DNA from: Castellaniella sp035707805
Lineage (GTDB): Bacteria > Pseudomonadota > Gammaproteobacteria > Burkholderiales > Burkholderiaceae_B
Reading direction: 5' to 3'
Length of the DNA: 64,000 nt
Assembly (NCBI GenBank): GCA_035707805.1
Contig: DASSTS010000044.1
Coordinates: 1 to 64,000, forward strand
Shown piece after piece: positions 25,163-37,000 of this stretch; position 1 is the stretch's first letter, and each line of letters begins with the position of its first letter. Both the position numbers and the translations under genes were made by a program. The notes below the pieces were generated by a model. It saw only the letters and a program-made list of their open reading frames with translations. It made no database searches and was not told the origin of the DNA.

Positions 25163-28100
25163 TCAGGCAGCCAGATCCCGGGACTGGGCGGCTTGCCACA
25201 GTTCGCCCAGGGCGCGGCGGTATTCGGTCGGGGTGACTTTGACGAAGGCGCGTCGGGCCTGGCTCCAGTCGTCCAGGATTTCCCGGGCGCGGAAGCTGCC
25301 CGTCTGGCGGAAGTGATTCTCCACCAGCCGGCGCACGATGGTCTCGTCGGTCTCGCGTTCGCTGTCGCGGTTCTGGTGATGCCAGTACTGCACGTCGCCC
25401 GCCTGCATCTGGGCCTCGTGGGTGCTCATGGGATCGAGCTGCACCATGTCGGTGTTGCAGCGGCGCGCGAAGACGTGTTCCGGATCCCAGACGTAGGCCA
25501 CGCCGCCCGACATCCCGGCGGCGAAGTTGCGCCCGGTCTCGCCCAGCACCACCACGGTGCCGCCGGTCATGTATTCGCAGCCATGGTCGCCGGTGCCCTC
25601 GACCACGGCCACCGCGCCCGAATTGCGCACCGCGAAGCGTTCGCCGGCCACGCCGTTGAAGTAGGCTTCGCCCCCGGTGGCGCCGTACAGCACCGTGTTG
25701 CCGGCAATGATGTGGTCGGGCCCGAAGCCCCGGAAGTCGTTGGGAGAGCGCACGATCAGGCGTCCGCCCGACAGCCCCTTGCCGACGTAGTCGTTGGCCT
25801 CGCCCACCAGGTCCAGCGTCACGCCGTGCGCCAGGAAGGCGCCGAAGCTCTGGCCTGCGGCGCCGTTGCACTGGATGTGGATGGTGTCGTCGGGCAGGCC
25901 GTCGTGGCCGTAGCGGCGGGCGACCTCGCCCGACAGCATGGCGCCGATGGTGCGGTTGCGGTTGCGCACCGGCGTGATGAAGGAGACCTTTTCGCCGCGT
26001 TCCAGAGCGGCCCGGCTGCGTTCGATCAGCTGGTGGTCCAGGGCGTGGGCTAGGCCGTGATCCTGGACGTCGGTGTGGTGCACGGGATCGTCGGTGCGCA
26101 CCTGGTGGAAGATGCGGCTGAAATCCAAGCCGTGCGCCTTCCAGTGGCTGACGCCCTTGCGGGTGTCCAGCAGGTCGGCGCGGCCGATCAGCTCGTCGAA
26201 GGTCCGGATGCCCAGCTGCGCCATGATCTCGCGCACTTCCTCGGCGACGAAGAAGAAGTAGTTCACGACGTATTCGGGCTTGCCGTTGAATTTCTTGCGC
26301 AACACCGGGTCCTGGGTCGCCACGCCGGTGGGGCAGGTGTTCAGGTGGCATTTGCGCATCATCACGCAGCCCTCGACGATCAGCGGGGCGGTGGCGAAGC
26401 CGAACTCGTCGGCGCCCAGCATGGCGGCGATGGCCACGTCGCGTCCGGTCTTCATCTGGCCGTCGGCCTGGACGCGGATGCGGCTGCGCAGGCGGTTCAG
26501 CACCAGGGTCTGCTGGGTCTCGGCCAGGCCGATCTCCCAAGGAATGCCGGCGTGCTTGATCGAGGACACGGGCGATGCGCCCGTGCCGCCGTCGTGCCCG
26601 GCGATGACGACGTGGTCGGCCTTGGCCTTGGCCACGCCCGTGGCCACGGTGCCCACCCCGACTTCCGCCACCAGCTTCACGGAAATGGAGGCGCGTTCAT
26701 TGACGTTCTTCAGGTCGTGGATGAGCTGGGCCAGATCCTCGATGGAGTAGATGTCGTGGTGCGGCGGGGGCGAGATCAGGCCCACGCCGGGCACGGAATA
26801 GCGCAGCTGGGCGATGTAGTCCGTGACCTTGTGGCCGGGCAGCTGGCCGCCCTCGCCGGGCTTGGCGCCCTGAGCCATCTTGATCTGGATCTGGTCGGCG
26901 CTGCACAGGTATTCCGCAGTGACGCCGAAGCGCCCCGACGCCACCTGCTTGATGCGCGAGCGCAGGGAATCGCCCGCGGCCAGGGGGATGTCGGCGACGA
27001 TGCGGTCCTTGCCCAGCACCGAGGCCACGGTGTCGCCCTTGCGCACGGTCGGCTTGCCGGCGCGCATCTCGGCGCGGTAGCGCAGCGCGTCCTCGCCGCC
27101 TTCGCCGGTGTTGGACTTGCCGCCGATTCGGTTCATGGCGACCGCCAGCGTCGTGTGGGCCTCGGTCGAGATCGAGCCCAGCGACATGGCGCCGGTCGCG
27201 AATCGCTTGACGATTTCCTTGGCCGGCTCGACTTCGGACAGGGGGATGGCCTGCGCCGGATCGACGCGGAATTCGAACAGGCCGCGCAGCGTCATGTGGC
27301 GGCGCGACTGGTCGTTGATGAGCTGCGCGTATTCCTTGAAGGTGGAATAGTTGTTGGCGCGCGTGGCGTGCTGCAGCTTGGCGATGGAGTCCGGCGTCCA
27401 CAGGTGCTGTTCGCCGCGGATGCGGAAGGCGTAGTCGCCGCCCTCGTCCAGGCGGTCGGCCAGGACCGGGCTGGCGCCGAAGGCGGCCTGGTGCGTGCGC
27501 AGGGCTTCCTCCGCCACCTGGAAGATGTCGATGCCCTCGATGTTGCTGGGCGTGCCCGTGAAGTATTTCTTCACCAGGCTGCCGTGCAGGCCGACCGCCT
27601 CGAAGATCTGCGCGCCGGTGTAGGACATGTAGGTCGAGATGCCCATCTTGGACATGACCTTTTTGAGCCCCTTGCCGATCGCCTTGATGTAGTGCTCGGT
27701 GGCGTGGGGGATGTCCTTTTCCATGCCGGCCAGGGACTCCAGCGCCAGCCAGGGATGCACGGCCTCGGCCCCATAGCCGGCCAGCAGGGCGAAATGATGG
27801 GTCTCGCGCGCCGAGCCGGTCTCCACGATCAGGCCGGTCTTGGTGCGCAGGCCCGCGCGGATCAGGTGCTGGTGGATGGCGGAGGTGGCCAGCAGCGCGG
27901 GGATGGCAACGTGCTCGGCGTCCACCTTGCGGTCGCTCAGCAGCAGGATGTTGTCGCCGCTGCGCACCGCGTCGGCCGCGGTCGCGCACAGCGACGCCAG
28001 GCAGGCCTCGATGCCCTCGCGGCCCCAGGCGACCGGATAGGTGATGTCCAGCTCGCAGCAGCGGAACTTGTCGTTGGTCTGGCGGCTGATGTGGCGCAAC

Positions 28101-29860
28101 TGCGCCATGGCGGCCTGGTCCAGGACTGGCTGGCTGATTTCCAGCCGCAGCGGCGGATTGACGTTGTTGATGTCCAGCAGGTTGGGCTTGGGGCCGATGA
28201 AGGACACCAGCGACATGACCAGTTGTTCGCGGATCGGGTCGATCGGCGGGTTGGTCACCTGGGCGAACATCTGCCGGAAGTAGTTGTAGAAGGGCTTGGG
28301 CCGGTCCGACAGGACGGTCAGGGGCGCGTCGTTGCCCATGGAGCCGATGGCCTCCTGGCCGGTGGCGGCCATGGGCTCGAGGATGAACTTGAAATCCTCC
28401 TGCGTCCAGCCGAAGGCCTGCTGGCGGTCGAGCAGGCTGGCGGCCGGCTCGGGCAGGTCGTCGGCCTTGAGCGCCGGCAGGTCGTCGAGCTTCATGCGCA
28501 GGCGCTGGATCCACTGGGGATAGGGGTGGGCGTTGGCCAGCTGCGACTTGATTTCCTCGTCTTCGATGATGCGGCCCTGCTGCAGGTCGATGAGCAGCAT
28601 CTTGCCCGGCTGCAAGCGCCATTTCTTGACGATGCGGTGTTCCGGGATGGGCAGCGTGCCGGCCTCGGAGGCCAGGATGACCATCTTGTCGTCGGTGATC
28701 AGGTAGCGGGCGGGGCGCAGGCCGTTGCGGTCCAGCGTGGCGCCGATCTGGCGCCCGTCTGTGAAGGCCACCGCGGCCGGGCCGTCCCAGGGCTCCATCA
28801 TGGCGGCGTGGTATTCGTAGAAGGCGCGCCGCGATTCGTCCATGTCGGCGTGCTGTTCCCAGGCCTCGGGGATCATGATCATCATCGCGTGGGCCAGGGA
28901 ATAGCCCGACATGACCAGCAGTTCCAGGCAGTTGTCGAAGGTGGCGGTGTCCGACTGCCCCTCGTAGACGATGGGGTAGAGCTTGCTCAGGTCCTCGCCC
29001 AGCACCGCGGAGGTCATCACGCCCTCGCGCGCCCGCAGCCAGTTGAAGTTGCCCTTGACCGTGTTGATCTCGCCATTGTGGGCGATCATGCGGTAGGGGT
29101 GGGCCAGCGGCCAGGCCGGGAAGGTGTTGGTGGAGAATCGCTGGTGCACCAGCGCCAGGGCCGAGAGGGCGCGGGTGTCGGCCAGGTCGCGATAGTAGAC
29201 GCCCACCTGGCTGGCCAGCAGCAGGCCCTTGTAGACCACGGTGCGCACCGAGATCGAAGGCACGAAGTATTCCTGGCCGTGGGCCAGTTGCATGCGCTGG
29301 ATGGCGTGGCTGGCGGTCTTGCGGATGACGTAGAGTTTGCGCTCCAGCGCGTCGGGCACCATGATGTCGGGGCCGCGGCCGATGAACAGCTGGCGGATCA
29401 CGGGCTCGCAGGCGCGCACCGTCGGCGACATCTCCATCTCGTGGTCGATGGGCACGTCCCGCCAGCCCAGCACCACCTGGCCTTCGTCGCGCACGGCGCG
29501 TTCCAGCTCGCGCTCGCACGCCAGGCGCGACGCGGTTTCCTTGGGCAGGAAGACCATGGCCACGCCGTAGTCGTCGGGCGGGGGCAGGATGACGCCCTGG
29601 GCGGCCATTTCCTCGCGGTACAGCTGGTCCGGGATCTGGATCAGGATGCCGGCGCCGTCGCCCATCAGCTCGTCGGCCCCCACCGCGCCCCGGTGATCCA
29701 GGTTTTCCAGGATCTTCAGGGCCTGCTGGATCACGGAATGGCTCTTGTGGCCCTCGATGTGGGCCACGAAACCCACGCCGCAGGCGTCGTGCTCGAATTC
29801 GGGACGGTATAGACCCTGGGCGGCCGGCAGGCCGGGAGGACAGGAAACTGGGTGGGTCAT
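25163..29860 (-). CDS. gltB: Glutamate synthase large subunit GltB
   Basis: GltB is the amidotransferase and synthase subunit of NADPH-GOGAT. The 1565-residue protein starts MTHPVSCPPGLPAAQGLYRP; Cys27 in HDACGVGFVAHIEGH should become the N-terminal nucleophile after a 26-residue propeptide is cleaved. The class II amidotransferase domain covers about 27-440. The FMN synthase domain includes KPGEGGQLPGHKVTDYIAQL and the 3Fe-4S cysteines in CVMMRKCHLNTCPTGVATQD. The C-terminal glucan-synthase-like beta-helix is intact. No strong ribosome binding site is seen at ATG 29860, but upstream codons are not conserved-looking. Confidence 0.96.
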   Translation of the reverse strand: MTHPVSCPPGLPAAQGLYRPEFEHDACGVGFVAHIEGHKSHSVIQQALKILENLDHRGAVGADELMGDGAGILIQIPDQLYREEMAAQGVILPPPDDYGVAMVFLPKETASRLACERELERAVRDEGQVVLGWRDVPIDHEMEMSPTVRACEPVIRQLFIGRGPDIMVPDALERKLYVIRKTASHAIQRMQLAHGQEYFVPSISVRTVVYKGLLLASQVGVYYRDLADTRALSALALVHQRFSTNTFPAWPLAHPYRMIAHNGEINTVKGNFNWLRAREGVMTSAVLGEDLSKLYPIVYEGQSDTATFDNCLELLVMSGYSLAHAMMIMIPEAWEQHADMDESRRAFYEYHAAMMEPWDGPAAVAFTDGRQIGATLDRNGLRPARYLITDDKMVILASEAGTLPIPEHRIVKKWRLQPGKMLLIDLQQGRIIEDEEIKSQLANAHPYPQWIQRLRMKLDDLPALKADDLPEPAASLLDRQQAFGWTQEDFKFILEPMAATGQEAIGSMGNDAPLTVLSDRPKPFYNYFRQMFAQVTNPPIDPIREQLVMSLVSFIGPKPNLLDINNVNPPLRLEISQPVLDQAAMAQLRHISRQTNDKFRCCELDITYPVAWGREGIEACLASLCATAADAVRSGDNILLLSDRKVDAEHVAIPALLATSAIHQHLIRAGLRTKTGLIVETGSARETHHFALLAGYGAEAVHPWLALESLAGMEKDIPHATEHYIKAIGKGLKKVMSKMGISTYMSYTGAQIFEAVGLHGSLVKKYFTGTPSNIEGIDIFQVAEEALRTHQAAFGASPVLADRLDEGGDYAFRIRGEQHLWTPDSIAKLQHATRANNYSTFKEYAQLINDQSRRHMTLRGLFEFRVDPAQAIPLSEVEPAKEIVKRFATGAMSLGSISTEAHTTLAVAMNRIGGKSNTGEGGEDALRYRAEMRAGKPTVRKGDTVASVLGKDRIVADIPLAAGDSLRSRIKQVASGRFGVTAEYLCSADQIQIKMAQGAKPGEGGQLPGHKVTDYIAQLRYSVPGVGLISPPPHHDIYSIEDLAQLIHDLKNVNERASISVKLVAEVGVGTVATGVAKAKADHVVIAGHDGGTGASPVSSIKHAGIPWEIGLAETQQTLVLNRLRSRIRVQADGQMKTGRDVAIAAMLGADEFGFATAPLIVEGCVMMRKCHLNTCPTGVATQDPVLRKKFNGKPEYVVNYFFFVAEEVREIMAQLGIRTFDELIGRADLLDTRKGVSHWKAHGLDFSRIFHQVRTDDPVHHTDVQDHGLAHALDHQLIERSRAALERGEKVSFITPVRNRNRTIGAMLSGEVARRYGHDGLPDDTIHIQCNGAAGQSFGAFLAHGVTLDLVGEANDYVGKGLSGGRLIVRSPNDFRGFGPDHIIAGNTVLYGATGGEAYFNGVAGERFAVRNSGAVAVVEGTGDHGCEYMTGGTVVVLGETGRNFAAGMSGGVAYVWDPEHVFARRCNTDMVQLDPMSTHEAQMQAGDVQYWHHQNRDSERETDETIVRRLVENHFRQTGSFRAREILDDWSQARRAFVKVTPTEYRRALGELWQAAQSRDLAA

Positions 29861-30155
29861 GGCAGGACTCGCAAGGGTGTACTTAGGCGCCGCGTCGGTG
29901 CGTCGCGCCACAGGGCCTGGGACAGGCCTCGTCCGCGCTGGACGAAAGCAGAAAATTACGCTGACAAGCCCTTGAGGACAATAGGTTTTCTCTTGATGTG
30001 TCCCCATTTATCAATGGCGTTGCTTTTTTGCTAGAAAAACAGGGACATATCCATTCTAATGAAAAACTGAAATAAAGCCGTCTTTTCGGGACGGCTGGAA
30101 CCCAGGGGAAACCCTGATTGAGGGCATTGAAAAAATCAGCGGGGTTGTGGCGGTA
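29861..30155. other. Intergenic stretch upstream of gltB
   Basis: These 295 bases lie upstream of gltB and downstream of entA, both on the minus strand. They are visibly more AT-rich than their surroundings at about 29940-30080. The stretch holds the entA-side hairpin (30076-30096) and must hold the gltB promoter. I could not pick a convincing -35/-10 pair. A TGTCCC/GGGACA inverted pair at about 29999-30046 flanks a T-rich segment and has no clear meaning. No gene or small RNA is supported. Confidence 0.5.
30076..30096 (-). terminator. Probable terminator of the siderophore biosynthesis operon
   Basis: A perfect 7-bp stem (AGCCGTC at 30076-30082, GACGGCT at 30090-30096) closes a seven-base loop. 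Read on the minus strand it is followed by TTATTTCAGTTTTTC. It is 60 bases past the entA stop, so it fits as the operon terminator. The T tract is broken, which lowers confidence. Confidence 0.65.
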
Positions 30156-30995
30156 TCAACCCTGGTCCAGGGTGGCGCCCCCGTCGACGCGCAGGTCATG
30201 CAGGGTGATGTGGCTGGCGCGGTCCGACAGCAGGAACAGCACGGCGTCGGCGATTTCCTCCGGCGCGGCGATCTTGTCCAGCGGGATGCCAAGCCGCCAG
30301 CGGGCGGGATCGCCCTGGATGACGGCCGCGCGGGAACTGCCCCGCGCCCACATGGCCTGCTGCATCGCGGTGTCCGTGGACCCCGGCGAGACGATGTTCA
30401 CGCGGATGCCGCAAGGCGCCAGCTCCAGGCCCAGGCAGCGGCTGAACTGCGTGACGGCCGCCTTGGACGCGGCATAGGCTGCCATGCCGGCGCGCGGCGT
30501 GGCGGCGGCGTTGGAACTGACGGTGACGATCGCGCCGGCGCGGCGTTCGCGCAGACGGCGGGCCATGGCGCGGCAGACGTGGAAGACCCCCGTGGCGTTG
30601 ACGTCGAAGCAGCGCGCCCATTGCGCGTCGTCCAGGTCGACGACGTCGCCCATTTCCAGGACGCCGGCAACGCTGGCCAGTCCGTCCAGGGGACCAAGGG
30701 CGGCTTCCGACCCGGCGACCGCGCGTTCGACCTGGGCGGCATCGCGTACGTCCAGGCGGCTGGTCCACAGCCGGGGCGACGAACCCTGTGCCGGCAGGCG
30801 GTCTGCCGTCTCGGCCAGCCGCTGCAAGCCGGCCTCGTCCAGGTCGGTCGCGGACACCCGCGCACCTTGCGCGAGCAGCCGGCGGGCCACGGCGGCGCCG
30901 ATGCCGCTGGCTGCGCCCGTGACGAAGACGTGGCGGCCGGCGAATTCCGCCTGGGCGTCGGCCTGGCTGCGGGGGGTGTCGGGCTGCGTGCTCAT
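30156..30995 (-). CDS. entA: 2,3-dihydro-2,3-dihydroxybenzoate dehydrogenase (EntA-like)
   Basis: This short-chain dehydrogenase should oxidise 2,3-dihydro-2,3-dihydroxybenzoate to 2,3-dihydroxybenzoate (DHB) with NAD. The 279-residue protein has the Rossmann motif TGAASGIGAAVARRL, the NNAG-equivalent SVAGVLEMG, catalytic Ser in VTVSSNAAATPRAGM and YAASK (Tyr and Lys). The C-terminal VNIVSPGSTDTAMQQAMW resembles EntA. It is about 30 residues longer than E. coli EntA. Fold alone would not fix the substrate; the neighbours entB and entC do. Its start overlaps the entB stop as ATGA, and it is the last gene of the operon. Confidence 0.9.
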   Translation of the reverse strand: MSTQPDTPRSQADAQAEFAGRHVFVTGAASGIGAAVARRLLAQGARVSATDLDEAGLQRLAETADRLPAQGSSPRLWTSRLDVRDAAQVERAVAGSEAALGPLDGLASVAGVLEMGDVVDLDDAQWARCFDVNATGVFHVCRAMARRLRERRAGAIVTVSSNAAATPRAGMAAYAASKAAVTQFSRCLGLELAPCGIRVNIVSPGSTDTAMQQAMWARGSSRAAVIQGDPARWRLGIPLDKIAAPEEIADAVLFLLSDRASHITLHDLRVDGGATLDQG

Positions 30996-31662
30996 GCGGG
31001 GATCTCCCGGGTTGCGGAGTCGAGGGCGTCTTGGGACAGGGCGTCGAGGATCTGGTCGGCCGTCAGGCTCACGCCGCAGCGGCGCGCCACGTGCCGGACC
31101 GCCATGTCGTGGTCCTGAGGGCTGAAGTCGGCGCAGGCGTCGATTGCCAGGAAGGCCTGGATGTCCAGCATGAAGGCCTCGAGCGCGGTCGCCAGGCAGC
31201 CGATGTGCGCATACACGCCGGTGATGATCAACTGGTCGCGGCCGAGGCGCTCCAGTCGCGCGCGCAGGTCCGAGCGCTGGAACGCGCTGTAGCGCCATTT
31301 CGTCAGCACGACGTCGCGCGGGCGCGGCGCCAGGGCCGGGACGATGCCGGCGCCGGCCTGCTCGCCGGGCGCGGTCAGGCCGGGGCCCCAGAAATCGTTC
31401 AGCAGGGCACGGTCGGCCGGCGGCTGCACCGGCGGCTGGGCGGTGTAGAACACGGGAATGTCCAGCTCGTCGCAGCGCTCGCGCAGCCGGACGATGGCGT
31501 CCACCAGTTCGGGAATGGGGGATTGCGCGACGTCGTACTTGCCGAGGAAGTATTCCTGCATATCGTGGATCAGCAGCGCGGCGCGGCGGCGGTCGGGGCG
31601 CCAGTCGACGCGGTTGTCGGCGTGGGCGCGGGGCATCGGGTAGGACGCCAGCGAGGGAATGC

Positions 31663-31666
<4 letters not shown>
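30992..31666 (-). CDS. Stand-alone isochorismatase (EntB N-terminal half)
   Basis: This enzyme should hydrolyse isochorismate to 2,3-dihydro-DHB and pyruvate. The 224-residue protein aligns with the EntB isochorismatase domain: AALLIHDMQEYFLGKYD (catalytic Asp), then TKWRYSAFQRSDL and ITGVYAHIGCLATALEAFML. It ends right after the hydrolase domain and lacks the aryl carrier domain that EntB, DhbB and VibB carry at this point. The carrier is encoded separately at 38031-38288. Both ends overlap their neighbours as ATGA (entC upstream, entA downstream). Confidence 0.92.
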
Positions 31667-32889
<1,223 letters not shown>

Positions 32890-32891
32890 GA

Positions 32892-34010
32892 TCAGCGGCG
32901 GGCCTCGATGCGGACCAGACGGTCGCCGCGCAGATCGTTCTTGCTCTTCTTGATCAGCGCCCAGGCCGTGCCCTGCGGGTCCACGGTAACGTGGTTGGGC
33001 GCCGAGCCGGTGGCGATCTGCGCCTGGATGGCGCCGTCCGCATCCAGGACGGTGATCGTGCCCGAGATCCGGTTGGCGACGTAGACCAGGCCCTTGACGG
33101 GGTCGAATGCCACGTTCAGGGCGCCCGGGCCGGTGGTCACGCGCCTCAGGACGCGGCCGTCACGCGCGTCCAGGATGTTCAGGTCCCCGGATTTCTGCGC
33201 GGTGACGTAGAGGCGCTGCGCGGCGCCGTCCACGGCGATGCCCGAGGCGCCTTGCGCCCCTGGGACCGCGTAGCGCGCCACCTGGCGGCTGGATGCGGTG
33301 TCGATGGCGAAGACTTCCGCCGTGTTCAGGCTGACGGCGTACAGGCGCTGATGCGCGGCGTCCAGGGCCAGGCTCATGGGCTTGGGCGCCTCGCCCGCGC
33401 CGGACAGGGGAATGCCGGGCAGGGGCTGCAGCGTGGCGCTGTCGAAGACGTGGATCACGTTGGCCGCGGGCGAGGACACGTAGGCCCGGCCGTGGCCGGC
33501 GTCGATCAGCACGTCGCGGGCGTGCGGCGTCGCGTTGTCGGGGAACTGCTTGACCAGGGCGAGGTCCGACTGGCGGTAGACGGACACCGAGCCGCTGCGG
33601 GTGTTGGTGGTCCAGACCCGCCCCTGGGCGTCATCCACGGCGATGCCGTAGGCCGCCTGCACCTGTCCGTCCTGGCGGCCGGCCTGGAGGGCGGGCGTGA
33701 TTGCGGCGTCGATGCGCAGCGTGGCGGGATCGAATTTCACCACCCGGGATTCGCGCACCGGCGGGCGGCCCACGGCGCTGGCGACGTACAGGCGCCGGGT
33801 GCGCGCGCTGTAGGCGCCCTGGTAGACGCCGGGCACCAGGTCGATGGCCTGCGCCTGGAAGGTCCAGACGGGCGCGGCGGGAGCCTCGGCATCCGGCGCG
33901 GCCGCCGGCCCGGTGGCGGCGCAGCCGGCCGCCAGGCCCAGGAATGCGCCGGCCAGCAGCAGCGTGGCGGCGCGGCCCAGTCGGCTGCGCGAGATCGGGT
34001 TCGGTGTCAT
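32892..34010 (-). CDS. YncE-like beta-propeller lipoprotein in the siderophore operon
   Basis: This 372-residue protein has a lipoprotein signal with Cys30 in LGLAAGCAATG. A short Ala/Pro linker follows, then six or seven repeats typical of YVTN/YncE beta-propellers. Blades are seen in VWTTNTRSGSVSVYRQSD, RAYVSSPAANVIHVFDSATL, LYVTAQKSGDLNILDARDG and VYVANRISGTITVLDADG. E. coli YncE is a periplasmic, Fur-repressed propeller of unclear role. Here the gene is locked between entF and entC: its ATG overlaps the entF stop as ATGA and it ends two bases before entC. No catalytic motif is visible. A role in siderophore handling in the periplasm is inference. Confidence 0.85.
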   Translation of the reverse strand: MTPNPISRSRLGRAATLLLAGAFLGLAAGCAATGPAAAPDAEAPAAPVWTFQAQAIDLVPGVYQGAYSARTRRLYVASAVGRPPVRESRVVKFDPATLRIDAAITPALQAGRQDGQVQAAYGIAVDDAQGRVWTTNTRSGSVSVYRQSDLALVKQFPDNATPHARDVLIDAGHGRAYVSSPAANVIHVFDSATLQPLPGIPLSGAGEAPKPMSLALDAAHQRLYAVSLNTAEVFAIDTASSRQVARYAVPGAQGASGIAVDGAAQRLYVTAQKSGDLNILDARDGRVLRRVTTGPGALNVAFDPVKGLVYVANRISGTITVLDADGAIQAQIATGSAPNHVTVDPQGTAWALIKKSKNDLRGDRLVRIEARR

Positions 34011-37000
34011 GCGGTTTCCTCTTTCAGTGGCAGATCAATAGGGCGGATCCCGACGGCGGGAGGCGCCGGGTCGGCCGCGACCATCCCGGCGTCCAGCACG
34101 GGGGCGATGCGGCCGACGGCCTCGGCGCCCGGCAGCGCGGCATGGGTGGCGGCCACAGGGTGGACCGCCAAGGCGCCGACGTGGGGACGCCAGGCGTGCG
34201 GATCCAGGCCGGCTGCGTCGGGTTCCAGCGCGGCCTGGAAGTGCAGCACCGTGCCGGCATAGCGGGCGTGACAGTGGCCGCGCACCAGGCGGTTGGTACG
34301 GGCGACCGTGTCGAAGACGGCGTCCAGCCTGTCCGGGGACAGCTCGGCCAGCGGGTGGCCCGTGGCCGCCAGGAAGGCCAGGACCCCGGACCGGTTCAGG
34401 CGTTCGGCCGGCAGGGCATGGGGGTCGGCGCCGGCGATATGCAGCAGCGCCTTGTACAGGTCTTCGGGCGCCGGCTCGGGGCGGCCCCGCCAGGCCTCGC
34501 AGGGGTAGGCGTCCAGCAGCGCGACCGCGCCGACGGCATGGCCCCGCGCCTGCAGCTCGGCGGCGACCGCCTGGGCCAGGATGCCGCCGACCGACCATCC
34601 GGCCAGGTGATAGGGGCCGCGGGCCTGCATCGATTGCAGCAGGTCGGCATAGCCGCGCGCCATCTCCGCCAGGCTGGCGGCCGGCGCGCGGCCGTCCAGG
34701 GCCAGGGCGGGCGCCTGGATGCCATGGACGGTGCGCGGCGTGGGCAGTGCCCTGGCCAGCGCGCCGTAGCACCAGGACAGGCCGCCGGCGGGGTGGATGC
34801 AGAACAGCGCCGGCCGGCCATCGGCCTCGCGCAGCGTCACCACTGGGCCGAATCCCGCCTGCGCCGCCAGTTCCGGATGAAAGGCCTGGGCATCGAGGTG
34901 GGCGGCCAGGCGCATCACCGTCGGATGCTGGAACACGGTGCCCAGCGACGCCTCGTGCGTTTCCCGCAGCTTCAGCGCCAGGCGCGCGGCCAGCAGCGAA
35001 TGGCCGCCCAGGGCGAAGAAATCGTCTTCGAGGCTGGGTGTGGCTGACAGGCCCAGGACGGTGCGAAAGGCCCGCGCCACCAATTGCTCGGTCGCCGTGC
35101 GCGGCGCACTGCCGATCTCCCGGTGCGCGGGGCCGGGCGCGGGCAGGGCCTTGCGGTCGAGTTTGCCGTTGGCCGTGACCGGCAGCTTGTCCAGGAACAC
35201 CCAGGCCGCCGGCACCATGTAGCCGGGCAGCTGCGCCGCCGCGTCGGCGGCCAGCGCCCGCGGGTCGGGCGCCGGGCCGCCGGCTTCGGCCACCAGGTAG
35301 GCCGCGAGCAGGGTGCGGCCCGGCTGGTCTTCGCGGGCCAGCACGGCGGCCTGCGCGATGTCGGCACGGGCCGTGAGAACCGCCTCGATTTCGCCCAGTT
35401 CGATACGCTGGCCGCGCAGCTTGACCTGGTGGTCCAGGCGGCCGAGATAGACGATGGCGCCGTCCTCGCGGCGCGCGGCCAGGTCGCCGCTGGCGTACAG
35501 GCGTCCTTCCGGCAGGCCCGGGGGGGCGGGAATGAAGCGTTCGGCCGTCAGGTCCGGCCGCCCCAGGTAGCCGATGGCGAGCTGGCGCCCGCCCAGGTAG
35601 AGCTGGCCGGGCACGCCAGGCGGCACGGGGCGCAGCAGGGCATCCAGCACATGGAGCTGGGTGTTCCAGACCGGCCGGCCGATGGGGACCGGCTGGCTGT
35701 CGTCGTCTGGCCCGGCGGCCCAGAACGACACGTCTACGGCGGCCTCGGTGGGCCCGTACAGGTTGTGAAGTTCGGCCCGGATCCTGTCGTGGAACCGGTC
35801 GCGCAGCGCCGCCGGCAGGGCCTCGCCGCTGCAGAACACCAGCCGCGCGTGCAGACCGCGGGACGCGGGTTCCTCCAGGATGGCGGCGAGCATCGAAGGC
35901 ACGAAATGCAGCACGCTGATCGCATGCGTGCGGATCAGCTTGCAGAGCCAGGCGGGATCGCGGTGCGCGCCGGGCGGCGCCACCACCAGCCGGGCGCCGC
36001 TCAGGAAAGGCAGGAAGAGCTCCCAGACCGATACGTCGAACGTGGCCGGAGTTTTCTGCAGGACGCGGTCCTGCGGGCCGATGGCGTAGTGCTCGCGCAT
36101 CCATTCCAGGCGGTTGACGATGGCCGCATGGGACACGATGACGCCCTTGGGCGCACCGGTCGAGCCGGAGGTGTAGATGACGTAGGCCGGGTCTTCCGGG
36201 CCGGCTGCGGGCGCCGTCCCGTCGTCGGAGCCGTCCAGCGCGGCAGCAATTTCCGCGAGGGACAGCGGCTGCGTGGCGAGGCCGTCGCACAGCGGCGCCG
36301 GCCCGATCAGGGCGCAGACCTGCGCGTCGTCCAGGATCCGGCGCAGGCGGGCGGGCGGCTGGTCCGGATCCAGGGGCAGGTAGGCGGCGCCGCTGCGCAG
36401 GATCGCCAGCATGCACAGCACGCGTTCGGCCGAGCGCGGCAGCGCCACGGCCACGCGGGCGCCGGGGCGGGCGCCCGCAGCGCGCAGGCGGCGGCTGGCG
36501 GCGGCTGTCCAGGCATCGATCTCGGCGTAGGTCCAGGCCCGGGCGCCGCCGCCGGCGTCCTCCAGGCCGACGCAGGCCGGATCGGCGCGCAGGCGGGCCA
36601 GGATGCGCGACCAGAGCGTGCCTTCGGGCAGCGGATGGTCCGTGCGGTTGGGCGCCAGTGCCCAGCGCTCGTGTTCCTCGGGGGTGAGGGTCGGCACGTC
36701 GGCCAGGCGCGACGCGCGCAGCGCGTTTTCCAGGAACGCGGTCAGGCGCTCCAGGTGCGCCTGGACCTGGCTTTCGAGGTACAGCGTCGGGTTGGCCTCG
36801 ATTTCGATGCGCAGGCCGCCGGCGTCCGGCGCGGCGCGGAAGCTGAAGGTCAGGTCCTCGACCGGACCGGTGCACAGGACCGCCTGGGCGGCGTCCAGCC
36901 CCGCTGCCGCATAGGGGGCGTCGAAGGGCAGGACGTTCAGGATCGGGCCGTGCAGGCGCGGCAGGCCGCCGGGCAGCGCCAGGTCGCGGCGCAGGGATTC

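Noticed and set aside
26057..29812. Very long open frame (about 1250 codons) on the plus strand opposite gltB
   Set aside because: It is an antisense shadow caused by GC-rich third positions. Its translation has no recognisable domain, whereas the opposite strand encodes complete GltB.
29999..30046. TGTCCC/GGGACA inverted pair upstream of gltB
   Set aside because: Six-base arms about 35 bases apart are weak; no terminal repeats or transposase are present, so an insertion sequence end is not supported.
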